64,000 nt of DNA from Mesocentrotus franciscanus (Eukaryota > Echinodermata > Echinoidea > Camarodonta > Strongylocentrotidae), in the NCBI GenBank assembly GCA_037976565.1, contig CP137672.1, positions 24,769,134 through 24,833,133 of the forward strand, in the 5' to 3' direction. The notes under the pieces were generated by a model, which was given only the letters and a program-made list of their open reading frames with translations, did not search any database and was not told the origin of the DNA. Position numbers and translations under genes: made by a program. Every line of letters begins with the position of its first letter. Position 1 is the stretch's first letter. Below, piece after piece: positions 1 to 12,800 of the stretch.

Positions 1-295
1 ATGCACACAAATACAATAAAAAATAAAAACAACAACTGCATATTATTGTGAAGCTCGAAATAATCTAACTTTCAAATTTGATAGGCCTATTATTATGCAG
101 CCTGGTGAGTAGAACAATTCACACTATTTTTTAATGCCATTATGGTATGCCCACTAAACGCATATTGAAAAGCATTTGTTTTGCTGTCCAGACTGATAAT
201 CTTCAAGTTGACATTGGACCTTCTTACCCATTTCTCAAACTGAGAGAATGGCACTGTCCACTGTCAAGTGAAAGATAAAGTAATGTAGATGTATT
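1..295. other. Flanking sequence, nothing recognised
   Basis: AT-rich sequence with no exon, RNA gene or clear repeat that I can recognise. If the copy 1 receptor gene is complete, its last LRR exon and 7TM exon should lie to the left of this point. Confidence 0.4.
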
Positions 296-694
296 CAGGG
301 CGGATCCAGCCGGCGGCAAGGGAGGGGGCCTAAAAAGGGGCCCACTTCGTGCGAAAAATTTGAAAATCGTGCCGGTCGATTTTTCGCTCGGGGGGGGGGG
401 GTGGGGTGGGGTTGTGAGCGCAACTTTTTTGGCACCCGAAAAAGTTTTCCATCCGGAAGAGTTATTTTTCCACCGCCACCACCCCCTTGGGCGCCAGGGT
501 AGTGAGCACAATTTTTTTGGGGGGCATCCCCCAAAAAAATAATAAATAATAATAATCACAAAAACGATAGAAGATCTCATTCGCGTGAAAGGGCCGTATT
601 TTTTTATTGGGGGGCATGTAGATGAGGATGATATCACAAGGATAATAATAATCACAAAAACGATAGAAGTTCTCATTCGCATGATAGGACCGTA

Positions 695-1190
695 TTTTGG
701 GGTTTGGGACGTTTCGTTAAATTATTAGAGAAAGAAGACGATTCGTTGTACCGTTCTCGACTCTTAATCCTTGTCTGAATTGAGTTTCCCCCCTCTCGCG
801 CGAAGCGCGGAGCTTTGACGTTTCATTAAATTATTAGAGAAGAAGACGATTCGTTGTACCGTTCTCGATTCACTTCCCCGGAAGCTTTGACGTTTCATTA
901 AATTAGAGAAAGAAGACGATTCGTTGTACCGTTCTCGACTCTTAATCCTTGTCTGAATTAAATTTCCCCCTCCCGCGCGAAGCGCAGAAGCTTTGACGTT
1001 TCATTAAATTATTAGAGAAAGGAACGATTCGTTGTACCGTTCTCGACTCTTAATCCTTGTCCGAATTCAGTTTTCCCCTCCCGCGCGAAGCGCGGAAGCT
1101 TTGAGGTTTCATTAAAATATTAGAGAAGAGGACGATTCGTTGTACCGTTCTCGACTCTTATTCCTTGTCTAGTCGCTGGAAATTAGGGGC
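695..1190. repeat. Tandem satellite, first block (about 5 units)
   Basis: Units of roughly 70-120 bases repeat the phrases GACGTTTCATTAAATTATT, GACGATTCGTTGTACCGTTC and CGCGCGAAGCGCGG. Units differ by small indels. The same unit returns at 2565-3190 on the far side of a purine-rich tract, so the satellite is split into two arms. Confidence 0.85.
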
Positions 1191-1194
1191 GTTT

Positions 1195-2560
1195 AATAAT
1201 GAGAGGAAAAGGGGACACTTACCAAAAGGGATAAGACACTTATTAGAATAGAAAAGCAGCACGTGTCAAAGTACAAAGGCTAATTACCAGAGGTGAAAAT
1301 GGAGCACTTCTTACACCTAAACAAAGAGGCACTTATGAGAATGGAAAATGGGCATTTGTCGACGGAAAAGAGGCACCCATTAGATTTTGATAGGGGCTTT
1401 TGTAAGAAGTGAAAAGGGGCATTTATGAAAAAGGGATAGGTTCCTTATTAGAAAGAAAAAGGGGCACGTATTATTGTTAAACTGGTAATTACCAGAGGTG
1501 AAAAGGAGCACTTATCGCATCTGAAAAGGGGCACTGACCATATATGAAAAGAGGCACTTATGAGAATAAAAATGGGCACTAATAATAAAGGGAAATGTGC
1601 ATTTGTTGAAAAAGGGGCACCGATCAGATTTTAATAGGTGCATTTATCGGAGGTGAAAGGGGGCTTTTATTAGAAGGGAAGTGGCTCTTATTAAAAGAAA
1701 AAGAGGCACATGCTAAAATAAACGGGGCACTTATCAGAGATGAAAAGAGGTAATCATGAGAAGGAAGGGGCACTTATAAGAAGGAAAAAGAGCTTTTATT
1801 AGGAAGGAAAAGGGGACGTGTCAAAATAAAAGTGGCATTTATTAGAGATGAAAAGAGCACTTATCAGGTGGGAAGGTGCACTTGTCAAATTAAAACAGTA
1901 TCTCTCAGAATTGAAAATAGGGTCATTTACAAGAGATGAAAAGGGAACTTATTATGAGAATGAAAAGGAACTATTTTCATAGGTAAAAAGGGGCATTTAT
2001 GAGAAGGGGCTCTTTTTTAATGGGGCACTTATCATAAGGAAAGAGGCACTTATTAGAAAGGAAAGGGGGCACATGTGAAAAGATAAGGTGCGTTTATCCG
2101 AGTTAAAAAGGGGTAGTTATTAAAAGAGGAAGGGGCACTTCTTACAAAGGAAATGGGGCACCTGTCAAAGCAAAGGGCACCTCTCAGATTTGAATAGGAC
2201 AGTTATCAGAGGTGAAGAGGGCGCTTATCAAAAGTGAAAAAGGGCGCTTCTCGTACCTGAAAAGGGGCACTTACTAGAGATTAAAAGGGCACTTATGAGA
2301 ATATTGCAAAGGAAAATGGAAACTTGTTGAAGGAAAAGGGGTAAGTGTCAAAATAAAAGGGGCACTTATCAGAGGTGGAAAGGGAAGGGGCACTTTAAAA
2401 ATTAATAGGGGCACTTGTCAAAGTAAACACTTTTCCTATGTAAAGGGGCACTTTTACAAAGTTAAAGGGCATTTTCCTATGTAAAGGGGCACTTTTGGGG
2501 TTCTTGAAAAAGTGGGAGGGCACTTTGCCCCCCTGCCCCCCCCCCGGGAGCGCCGCCTCT
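1195..2560. repeat. Purine-rich degenerate minisatellite
   Basis: About 1.35 kb of short degenerate units built on AAAAGGGGCACTTATCAGAG. The plus strand is overwhelmingly A+G with recurring GGGGCACTTAT. No coding frame is credible. It lies between two arms of the 115-base satellite and ends in C/G-rich sequence near 2520-2570. Confidence 0.85.
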
Positions 2561-2564
2561 GCCC

Positions 2565-3190
2565 CCGGAAGCTTTGATGTTTCATTAAATTATTAGAGAA
2601 AGGAGACGATCCGTTGTACCGTTCTCGACTCTTAATCCTTGTCTGAATTAAATTTTCCCCTCCCGCGCGAAGCGGGAAGCTTTGACGTTTCATTAAATTA
2701 TTAGAGAAAGAAGACGATTCGTTGTACCGTTCTCGATTCAGTTCCCCGCGCGAAGCGCAGGCTTTGACGTTTCATTAAATTATTAGAGAGAGGAACGATT
2801 CGTTGTACCGTTCTCGACTCTTAATCCTGGTCTGAATTCAGTTTCACCCAAGCTTTGACGTTTCATTAAATTATTAGAGAAAGAAGACGATCCGTTGTAC
2901 CGTTCTCGACTCTTAATCCTTGTCTGAATTAAATTTTCCCCTCCCGCGCGCAGGAAGTTTGACGTTTCATTAAATTATTAGAAAAGAAGACGATTCGTTG
3001 TACCGTTCTAGATTCAGTTCCCCCGCGCGAAGCGCGGAAGCTGACGTTTCATTAAATTATTAGAGAGGGAACGATTCGTTGTACCGTTCTCGACTCTTAA
3101 TCCTGGTCTGAATTCAGTTTCACCCAAGCTTTGACGTTTCATTAAATTATTAGAGAAAGGAGACGATTCGTTGTACAGTTCTCGACTCCT
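2565..3190. repeat. Tandem satellite, second block (about 6-7 units)
   Basis: Same unit as 695-1190 (GACGTTTCATTAAATTATT followed by TCGTTGTACCGTTCTCG), in the same orientation. Spacing is about 80-120 bases because of internal deletions. Confidence 0.85.
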
Positions 3191-3309
3191 TTTCCCTTTT
3201 TCTTCCTACGTCCTCTTATTTTTTCTCTTCTCTCTCTCTCTCTTTTTTTGGCCGGCGTTTTTTTTTTTTTTGGGGGACTGCCCCCACCGTCCCCTGGCTA
3301 CGCGCCTGA

Positions 3310-3710
3310 AGCTGAAGGGTCTTACGCATTCAATTACGGTCAGATGAGCATATTTTGATACCTTATTAGTTTGTGACACCTGCAGGTTACTAATTGCCTT
3401 GGGGTACAGGGGGACGGAACCCCCAGAAGCTCAGGGGTTTGAGGGAATAAATTACGCGGTCAGATGAGCATTCAGGGGCCGGCCGTAGCGCCCTGATGGG
3501 GTCCAGGGCGGAGCCGCCGGAAGCTCAGGGTTTTAGGCATTTAATTACGGTCAGATGAGCATACTGTGATAACTTATTTGTGACACATGCAGGTTACTAA
3601 CAGGCGTGGGGTCCAGGGCGAAGCACCAAGCTCAGGGTTTCAGGCAATAAATTACGGTCAGATGAGCATGCATATTTTGATATCTCATTTGTGACACTGG
3701 CAGGTCGCTA
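3310..3710. repeat. Tandem repeat of about 110-130 bases, about 4 units
   Basis: The phrase AATTACGGTCAGATGAGCAT recurs at about 3335, 3450, 3543 and 3650. It is linked by a CAGGTTACTAA motif and a GGGGTCCAGGGCGGA motif. Confidence 0.75.
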
Positions 3711-3884
3711 TTCTTTCTTTCTTTCTATCACTCTTTTCAAAAAGGTGAGGGTTCGAGCCCCACCCCGAGCACCGCCGTTCCGCAGGTCCTGACATGAATG
3801 CTTCTAAATAAGCATATTTTTTGCCCGTCTGTAAATTTGGGAATGACTCATTTTCCAACAAACGCATACAAAAGTATAAATTTT

Positions 3885-4170
3885 TTTAAAAAGTGCGAAA
3901 AATCCAGGAAAATAAGTCATTTCAGCAACATTTGTAAATTACTGGTATCGAATTAGAAATAAACCACGTTTGAATTGTATTTCGGTGGTCAAATCCCGGA
4001 AAATCATGTCATTTCAGCAACATTTGTAAATCACTGGTATCGAATTAGAAATAAACCATGTTTGAATTTTATTTGGGTGGTCAAATCCCGGAAAAACAAG
4101 CCATTTCAGCAACATTTGTAAATCACTGGTATCGAATTAGAAATAAACCATGTTTGAATTTTATTTGGAT
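3885..4170. repeat. Tandem repeat of about 92 bases, 3 units
   Basis: Three near-identical units carry ATTTCAGCAACATTTGTAAAT and CTGGTATCGAATTAGAAATA. No coding potential is visible. Confidence 0.85.
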
Positions 4171-4469
4171 GATATAATGACAAGGATAATAACCATAAAA
4201 ACGATAGACGTTCTCATTACCGTGAAATTAAGAACCATATTTGTTTTTTTGATGGGGTTATGTAGATGTTGATGATATGACAAGGATAATGATATAATCA
4301 CAAAAACGATAGAAATTCTCATTTGCGTGAAGTGACCATATATTTTTGTGGGTTTGGGTTATGCATGTAGATGAGGATGATATATATGACAATGATAATA
4401 AGGGCCTATAATATTTCGGAGAGATCGAGAGAGAGACGCGGTGAAATATAATTGGTTATAATCCAAACG

Positions 4470-4855
4470 GTACAGGAAAAAAACAAACGACGCTAGTTCA
4501 GAATCATATCAAATTTCGACCCGTAACTCCGGGGTGGAGATACCCTAAGTATTACGGTAGATAACTTCACGCAGGCGCTCGACCGCACGCAACCCACCAT
4601 GTATTGTGCAGCGGTTTGCCGTGAAACCTGTGAGAAAGTGTATACTAAAGTGTTCATTTTTCAGAAAAATACTCCTCAAAAGATAAGAAATTTGACAAAA
4701 AACAGGTAAGAAACATAACGGCTTTTAAATCATGACCATTATTTGAACAATCGATGAAGATTTAGTTGATTTTTGGTATGTTTTAGTAGGGTATCTTCAC
4801 GCCGGAGTTAGGGGTCGAAGTCTAGATATGATTCTGAACTAGCGCCAAACAATAG
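4470..4855. mobile_element. MITE-like element with about 60-base inverted ends
   Basis: The left end (CGCTAGTTCAGAATCATAT) is the reverse complement of the right end (ATATGATTCTGAACTAGCG). The inverted match extends inward through the TAACTCCGG and GGTATCTTCACG stretches. AAAC on both sides may be the target duplication. No transposase is present. Confidence 0.7.
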
Positions 4856-5627
4856 TACCGTGTTTTAGGAAAGAGAGAGAGAGGGAGAGAAATAAAGAGA
4901 GAGACAGGGAGAGACAGAGAGAGAGAGAGGAGACTATCTAGATAGACATATTTCTTGTATTTCTTACATGTAGGCCTATATCTGAACGATTTTGTGGTCA
5001 TTCATTTTCATATTGCTTTCTTTCCGATATTCTTTCCTGAATACATTTCAGAATTTGAACAAATAATAAGAGTTCATGTATCCCGTAGGCTAGCTACTGG
5101 AAACTTGTCTATTATACATGTATATTGATCCAAGAGCTGATCAGTCGAAGCTGAGACTAGATTGAGACGGTTGCCGAAGAGGTTTTACCATGGACCTACT
5201 AATCACGTAGGTCTATGCATTGTGCATATTGAACGGCAACGGAGATGTGTATCTGATTCATACACTACACAGACACACACTGTACCATGGATATAAGCCA
5301 TGCGGATACAGTCCCTTCCCCGCTCAGCGAGGTCACCGCGGTGTCGAGGCTTGCGCCGAGACGTAACACAGTTTCAATATCGATTATACCAAGGACCATG
5401 TACGACAGTAGATGGCGCTAGTAAACAACACCAGGGGCTGTTTTATATACAGGCAGCTTGGAACTAATAATTGATTTATTAATTACTGTTTAATTTACTA
5501 AAAAAAATATCTGTATTTCAGCAGTGGAGATTGGTTAAAAATATTCCTATAACATCTTTTATAAGATCAAACAGTTTCAGAGGAATTCAATATTTTTACC
5601 AACACTTTGTAATACCTTTAAAGCATT

Positions 5628-6127
5628 NNNNNNNNNNNNNNNNNNNNNNNNNNNNNNNNNNNNNNNNNNNNNNNNNNNNNNNNNNNNNNNNNNNNNNNNN
5701 NNNNNNNNNNNNNNNNNNNNNNNNNNNNNNNNNNNNNNNNNNNNNNNNNNNNNNNNNNNNNNNNNNNNNNNNNNNNNNNNNNNNNNNNNNNNNNNNNNNN
5801 NNNNNNNNNNNNNNNNNNNNNNNNNNNNNNNNNNNNNNNNNNNNNNNNNNNNNNNNNNNNNNNNNNNNNNNNNNNNNNNNNNNNNNNNNNNNNNNNNNNN
5901 NNNNNNNNNNNNNNNNNNNNNNNNNNNNNNNNNNNNNNNNNNNNNNNNNNNNNNNNNNNNNNNNNNNNNNNNNNNNNNNNNNNNNNNNNNNNNNNNNNNN
6001 NNNNNNNNNNNNNNNNNNNNNNNNNNNNNNNNNNNNNNNNNNNNNNNNNNNNNNNNNNNNNNNNNNNNNNNNNNNNNNNNNNNNNNNNNNNNNNNNNNNN
6101 NNNNNNNNNNNNNNNNNNNNNNNNNNN
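5628..6127. other. Assembly gap (500 N)
   Basis: Exactly 500 unknown bases, so the true size may be arbitrary. Homology to copy 2 (55200 onward) runs right up to the gap edge. In copy 2 the LRR9 exon lies 509 bases from LRR8, so the corresponding copy 1 exon should fall in this gap, around 5733-5804. Confidence 0.99.
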
Positions 6128-6312
6128 ATTTTGTATAAAATCAATTGCCAATCATAAATTAAGTGAACTTTAATTGCCCATGAACGCTGCACGTTTTCGT
6201 CTCAAATCTACCGACTACTATCCCATCATTAAAAGGCCATTAAATTGTCAACAAGAAAGGAATCAAATGGGAAAAGACGCTGAAATGTAAACGTAAAAAA
6301 TGCAGAACTTAC

Positions 6313-6384
6313 AGAATTAAGAGGTTAATTTGGTCCTGGAAGTCAACTTTAGCTATGTGTTTGATGTCATTGCTGGACAGGTTC
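6313..6384 (-). CDS. Copy 1 LRR8 exon
   Basis: A 72-base exon encoding [18 protein letters not shown] followed by INLLIL, a clean LRR (LSSNDI core). It is flanked by TTTTAG on the upstream side and GTAAGTT on the downstream side of the minus strand. It differs from copy 2 LRR8 (55372-55443) by only a few bases. Confidence 0.88.
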
Positions 6385-6788
6385 CTAAAAATGAATAAGA
6401 CCAGTCTGTTATTATACGGTCGGTGGCGTGGCAGGGTTGATTATTTTATGTGATGTTATGTGATGTGATGGTTATTTTTTTACCTGACTGCTAAGAAAGC
6501 ATAAATGCTTGTAAGTAAGCAACCAGACGGACAACGGCTTAAGGTCCTCTCCGAGGGACCTGGTAGTGAGGATTAATGCCTTACCAAAGGGCACTAGCGC
6601 ATCGACTTGGTTTCGAACCCGGGTCACCGGATTACGAGACCACTGCTATACCAACTGAGCTATCGCGCCTCCTATGGATCCTCCACCAACAAACAAAGAC
6701 AACGACAAATAGACCTTAACACGGTTCATATTTACTGCCGAGGTAAAAGTATTAGGACAAGCTGAAGTAGTAGTAGTAATAGTAGTAT

Positions 6789-6830
<42 letters not shown>

Positions 6831-9800
6831 AAGTAGTGGTAGTAGTAGTAGTAGTAGTAGCAGAAGTAGTATTAGTAGTAGTAATAGTAGTAATAGTCCG
6901 CCGACCGATATTTCGCTCGGGGGGCGGATAATGAGCGCTAATTTTTCGCCCCCTCGGGGGTAGTGAGCAAAACAATTTTTGTTGGGGCCGCGGAAATGAA
7001 AATCGCGTCGACCGATATTTCGCTCCGTGGGGGGGAGGGGGGTGAGCGATAATTTTGCTGTTTTCTTTATGGCCCGCGGAAATGTAAAAATTGCGTCGAC
7101 CGATATTTCGCATTGTGTATGGGGGGTAGTGTGACCACTAAGTAAAAAAAAAACGAATCAAAATGGGGGCCAGTATGGGAAATAGTGTGCACTAAAATTC
7201 TTTTGCTAGGGGGGGGGCGTGTTTGAACACTAAAAACTCGCTACGCCCTTCAGTAGTATAGTAGAAGTAGTAGTAGTAGTCGTAGAATGAGTAACAATAG
7301 CCTTCAATTGATTTTGAATATTGTTCATCATTTTCTTTAATCGTTACAAGTTTTAGCGTTCATTTTTTTTTCTGGCAAAAAAATTACAATCTTACAATAA
7401 CAATCATAACTTCAAAGTTGATTACGTTATTTAATTCACACCTGATGGCGAAGCTTTTTTTCTATTATAGCGACAACTAATAGGTGTCGTAATAGAGACT
7501 TTTACATTCCATCAAAGTAATCAATTCTTACAATCTTTCCAGTTCAGGTAGTCCATCAAATATTCCACTCAATGTAACGAGGTTGTTGTTCTGGAATCGG
7601 CTGTGATAACAAAAGATATGGAAAATAATACCTTTTGATTGAAAAGCATCGATATTTTCCGATGATTGACGCATTGTTATATTTAGTCAATATAACTTTC
7701 ATTTTTATTTCTTATTTCGCTATAAGCACATTTTATTACATACTTACTTTAGTTTATCGGTTTACAGTCACCATTAGAACAATTTTCTAGTTGATATTCC
7801 ATATTAAGATTTTTATTATAATACAAGACATACAAAAGAACCCTTTTGTCGAATACTTACAGTCGATGGATGTCCAGACCGTAGAGGGACCTGTTCTCGA
7901 TTATACGTATCCGATTATTCTCTATGTGTCTACAAAGAAATTATATAATGTGGAAATATACAGCTGAATAACTATAGCGTAAGCTTCTATGTTATTTTCC
8001 ACTATGATTTACTTCCATTTTTCAAGTAAAACAAACAGCATTTGACAACATCTGTAAAAATAAACGATTAATTGAAAAGATAATGATAATAAGAAATTCG
8101 TTGGCGTGATAATATTTGTTGGCTCTATTCTATTTGCAGATATTGCTCGTTGACCAGTGTATGATAATTTCTAAAATTTAATATACATGTATATGTGAAC
8201 AGATAAGCACTATCAAGCTAATGAACTTAATAAAGTGTGGATGGTATATCTCTTTCTAAACTGGCTTCAATTAGTTACTTATTAGGGGTCTTGCCGTGCA
8301 TCCCACGTGCGCTCCATGTATAGTTTATTCAAATGTATAAATTTGTTTATATATTGAATTGTATTGATGTTTAATTTCATGTTTTGTTTTTATGTTTTAT
8401 GTTTTTGTTTGTATGATGTGGAGGGCTTCGTTGTAAAGCAGTTTCTTTTAACTGAATCGGACTGCCCTCCACTGTTTTATCAATTGTAATAAATAAAACA
8501 TGAATAAATAAATTAATTTAAAAAAAACAATACTACGCAACAGCAAGGGTATAATTCGAGAATTAAAATATGTTATGAAAGAAAAACTTACAAGACATCC
8601 ACAGTGCCAGAGAATACATCTTTTGTTATCATGGTGATATTGTTGTCGTTCAGATAACTGGTATAAAGAAAAATACAAAGAACAGATTATCAAGCATCAT
8701 TTTAAATTGATAATTAATAAGCGATAACGGATAATTGATTTCTATATTATCTTTTCAAATCTATATTTTCATGTGAATTGAACACACACAATTTGAATAA
8801 ATAGTTCTTAATATTATTGATCCCATGATTGGTTCTTTTTTTAGTTGCAAACATAAACACTACAAGAGAAAGATTTGATAACTTGATATTATAAATCTGA
8901 AAGATCGTTAAATATTTCTTTAGATTTCTCTCTATTGGACGTGACATATTTAATTGTATTATTTAATTTTCTATAGATTTTTGGCAGAAAAATTAGTATG
9001 CAAACACAGGATTTTTACTTGAATTTCAAATCCTTTTACTTCATGTAATTATTCCTTTGGATTTATTGCTGATTGCTAATTATAATACTAAATTTCGTTT
9101 TTGTCCTGATATTTGTTTTATGTCATGATGTTTACTTTCAGTATATTTCGCTGTTATGTGCTACTATGTTATGAATTAAATAATTCCGTTATAAAGCACA
9201 TTTATGTTTGAAACAGTTGGGTCAATAAATTCCGAAGTCTATTTATGATTCAAATTACAATTTTAATGAGTCAATAGCTTTTTAATTTTGATAATACTCA
9301 CAGGTTCTCCAGTGATGGCAGTCCATGAAATGCTCCGTTATAAATTTCTACTATGTTGTTGTACTCCATGCTCCTACAAAATTGAACAATAATCTGAAAG
9401 TAATGCCCTCGGTAACATCATGTGGAAACCTTACTGAAAAGGCTGCTGATATATATATATATTCTTTTGTCAAAAGAACCCGCTTATGGGGCATTAAGAG
9501 GAATTGTGGAATAAGTATAAGGGAAAGAAAGTAACAGGTGATAATGGATTGGAGTTTTATTAAACATTTACACGAGACTGGTTTTGGTTTTGTTTTCGGT
9601 GTTGTGTTCACCAATAAAATGAACTGAAATGGAAGGAGGAAAGGCAGGAAATAAATCTGAAAATGCTTCCATGTGCTCACGTACACTTTTCCATCCCCCA
9701 CACCTCAGGCACAAAATAGACGCCCACATACATATACACCAAGAAATGGAACTAGCGTTAGATAACAGTGCACTTAATATTATCACTATAATGATAATAC

Positions 9801-12800
9801 ATCCAAAGCAACACACACATTGTATTTCTAAGTGATCTTCGAAAAAGAATCCTATATTATATACAATACATTATATATTATGAACATAGGGAATATTATT
9901 AGCGCAACCGAATACAAAGATTTCTTCCCTCTCCCAAAAGAGAATGACATATTTGACATTTAACATTATATCATGATGAAATACAAATTTGGCCAGGTGT
10001 GTATATTGCTTTTAACCAATATGTCCACCCCCCACCACCACCAAAGAAAATTCAATACAATTGACTGAAATTCATGAAGAAAAAAAATAATTTGAGAGTG
10101 TAAATGACAGAAGTATGTTAAACCTCGTAATAATCGCAGAATGTGTAGCAACAGGATATGAAATGCTAAAACGGATGGCTAAAGACCGAGGTACTTGGAG
10201 AGACACTTGATGTAAAATTCTGTTTGGGTCACTGAACCTGTCATAAACTGACAGATCACTATTGATGATCTTAAACATTAGTATTAAACAGTTCTTGTGA
10301 CTGGACCGTGAGGTCCAGATTATACTAGCTCAGATCTCAGAAAAGATATGCAAAAGACAATCTCATATCACCTCCATGCTTGTATATGTGTACTTACAAC
10401 GTAAGGAGTTTTGGCAAGTTGGAGAACAGCTTGGCAGAAATCGACGTGATTTGATTGTATGACATGTCACTGAGTGTAAGATTACAGGAAGGGTTAGGGT
10501 TGATGTATTTAATGATTATAAAGATTAAATACTGTCCAACAAATGTCTAGCACTTACATGAAACACATCTCATATTAAAGAAATAGCATTCATTCAGAAT
10601 TTTTAAATCACAATTTTGTCTAAAGATCATACATAACTAAATTACTCATTATAGATGATAAAAGTCGGACAAGTCATTATTTGTTTATTATTTCGTTACA
10701 TCGATGACAAGGCTTTTGCTTGTGCTTAATGTGATACGTAATTAGATCCTATCTTTAAGAAAGTGAATAACTACATCTCCACAACAATTTTCCAACGATA
10801 AAAAAATCTTATTTGTCTTTAATGATGTCAGATGGAATTGGTTAATTCTCAGTCGAAACCAAAACGGCTGTGTCTATTTGTTATCTCAAATTTGATTTTA
10901 TCTTCGAAGTAATTTCCCCATTGGTTGCGATAGATGATCACTGACGATGAAATAGAATAAATGAACCGAATATTTGAAACTTACATAAATTCCAGCTTCT
11001 CAAGTCCTTCAAAGATTCCATCAGGAACACTTACAATCATGTTGGAATCAAGGATCCTAAGATAGATGATTCAAGTAAAACATTTGGAAAGCGTATCGGA
11101 TGCGCCGGAATAAGTAAAAGTTTCCCACATGCCAAGGTGTAGGACAATTTCATATCTTCTTTAGATCATAAAATCTTGGCTTTGTTTAATTAATTTGAAA
11201 TAATAATGATAATAATAATAATATAAATAGTGGTAAACTAAACAGAAATAATAATTATTATAAGAAGTAGTAGTAGTAACGTCAACAATATTGTTATAAT
11301 AATAATAATACTGAAACCATTTTAAAAACAAATACATTATTAATGATAATACTACTATTACCACTTCCACTGCTACTACTACTTCTACCACTATACTACG
11401 GACTATTTTTTCGATATATTTGTAATTATTTTCTATTTCATGAATAAGATTTGTTCATAAATAAAAACTTCTTTGAAATATGTAATGTCAGTAGTATTAT
11501 TCAAATCTGTTGTGAAAAATGGAATCTTTTTTTTTTTCTTTTCGTGCACACGAGAATTTATTTCATTATGATATGGAATTTGCCTTACAAGGTCAATGAA
11601 AATAATTTATTTTTGAGCTTTTCCCTGAGATGTTTCTGTCTAAATCACAGTTGAAACTTTGATTTCAGTCAAAGTTTTATTTATAAAAATTATGAAACAT
11701 AATTATTACGGTCAATTTTCTAATTATTTGATGTAGGTAGAGAGAATAACAACTCACAAAAATACTAGGTTCTTCATTTCAGAGAAAGCCGCCTGTGCCA
11801 AGAAAGTGATGTTGCTCCTTCTGAGAATACTGCATATGACCCCAAAACAAATTCGTTTATATAATTTACTGGATATACACAAGAAATAAGGGCAAAGGGA
11901 TATTGCAAATAACCTTATATCAAACTTAGGTTCTGTAATTGTAAATTCTATTGGTTTATTATGATTCATAAATGAAAATTGTCTCTCAAAAATCATTGAT
12001 ACCGAATTACATTTATAATACAATAATGATGACCTTATATTGATCAAAACTAATCCAAAGATACCTACAATAATTTAGCTACCAACTTTCAGCATTAAGA
12101 GGATAACGAGAGTTGATTAATAAGTCTTCTGGTTTACATCATGTTATTTTCTCAAATGAATAACAATCCTGGAAAGGGCTGGTGAGATCCGCTGAGAGCG
12201 CTGTTTCCTGACGTTTCGATCAATATCTCCCCATCGTCTTCAGGAGAATGACTAGAACATTGCCAAACCAAAATATAAATCAATATCTTGCCAAAGGACG
12301 CTAGTGCGATGTCTAACAGTGCCATCAAACTAGTATACCTTGTGATCCACGATCCATTGTCATATGGAACTCCCGGAACCCCCGGAACACCCGGAACCCC
12401 CTAACCTTCTAGGATAACTGATCCCTAGGATAATCACCGTCTAGAATTCTACCAACTGATTCTTAATTAAGATTAGGAAATTAACAGGACTGAAGCAGAA
12501 ATATAATGAGACTACTGAACTTACACGAGTTTTATTTCCCTCTGACACTCCAGAATTTGTCCAAATGAGAAATTGGACGATCCCTCCTCTGCTAATGATC
12601 TTATGAAAAGAGAACAATTACTTGATGATTAGGTTAAAGAGAAGGTTGATTTCTTTTTAAAGTGTAAAATAATGTTTGTACTTTCTCGTTATTTGTACGT
12701 CAGTTGGAGAATATCATAGTATAAATGTTCCCCTGAAAAAATTGCTCTGCAAATGCCCTCATATTCTAAATATGTTGATTACTAGTTTGCACCAAACATT

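Larger units (their letters stand above)
296..3308. mobile_element. Composite repeat block, possibly a large non-autonomous DNA transposon
   Basis: The left edge (CAGGGCGGATCCAGCCGG) and the reverse complement of the right edge (CAGGCGCGTAGCCAGGGG) look like diverged terminal inverted repeats. The interior has G-rich sequence, then about 115-base tandem units, a purine-rich minisatellite, more of the same tandem units and a T/G-rich end. No transposase is visible. Related G-rich sequence recurs at 6895-7250. The terminal repeat match is imperfect, so the element boundaries are an inference. Confidence 0.4.

Noticed and set aside
224..682. 152-codon minus-strand frame
   Set aside because: Crosses G/C homopolymers of a repeat; Pro/Ser/Gly-rich with no domain.
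5531..6192. Long frames on both strands across the gap
   Set aside because: They consist almost entirely of unknown residues translated from N.
6600..6672. tRNA-Thr gene on the minus strand
   Set aside because: Good A and B boxes but no matching acceptor stem, and a SINE body and tail follow.
6646..7113. 155-codon Thr/Ser-rich frame
   Set aside because: Translation of the TAG microsatellite plus a SINE.
11161..11391. Tyr/Val-rich frame
   Set aside because: AT-rich microsatellite in a receptor intron.
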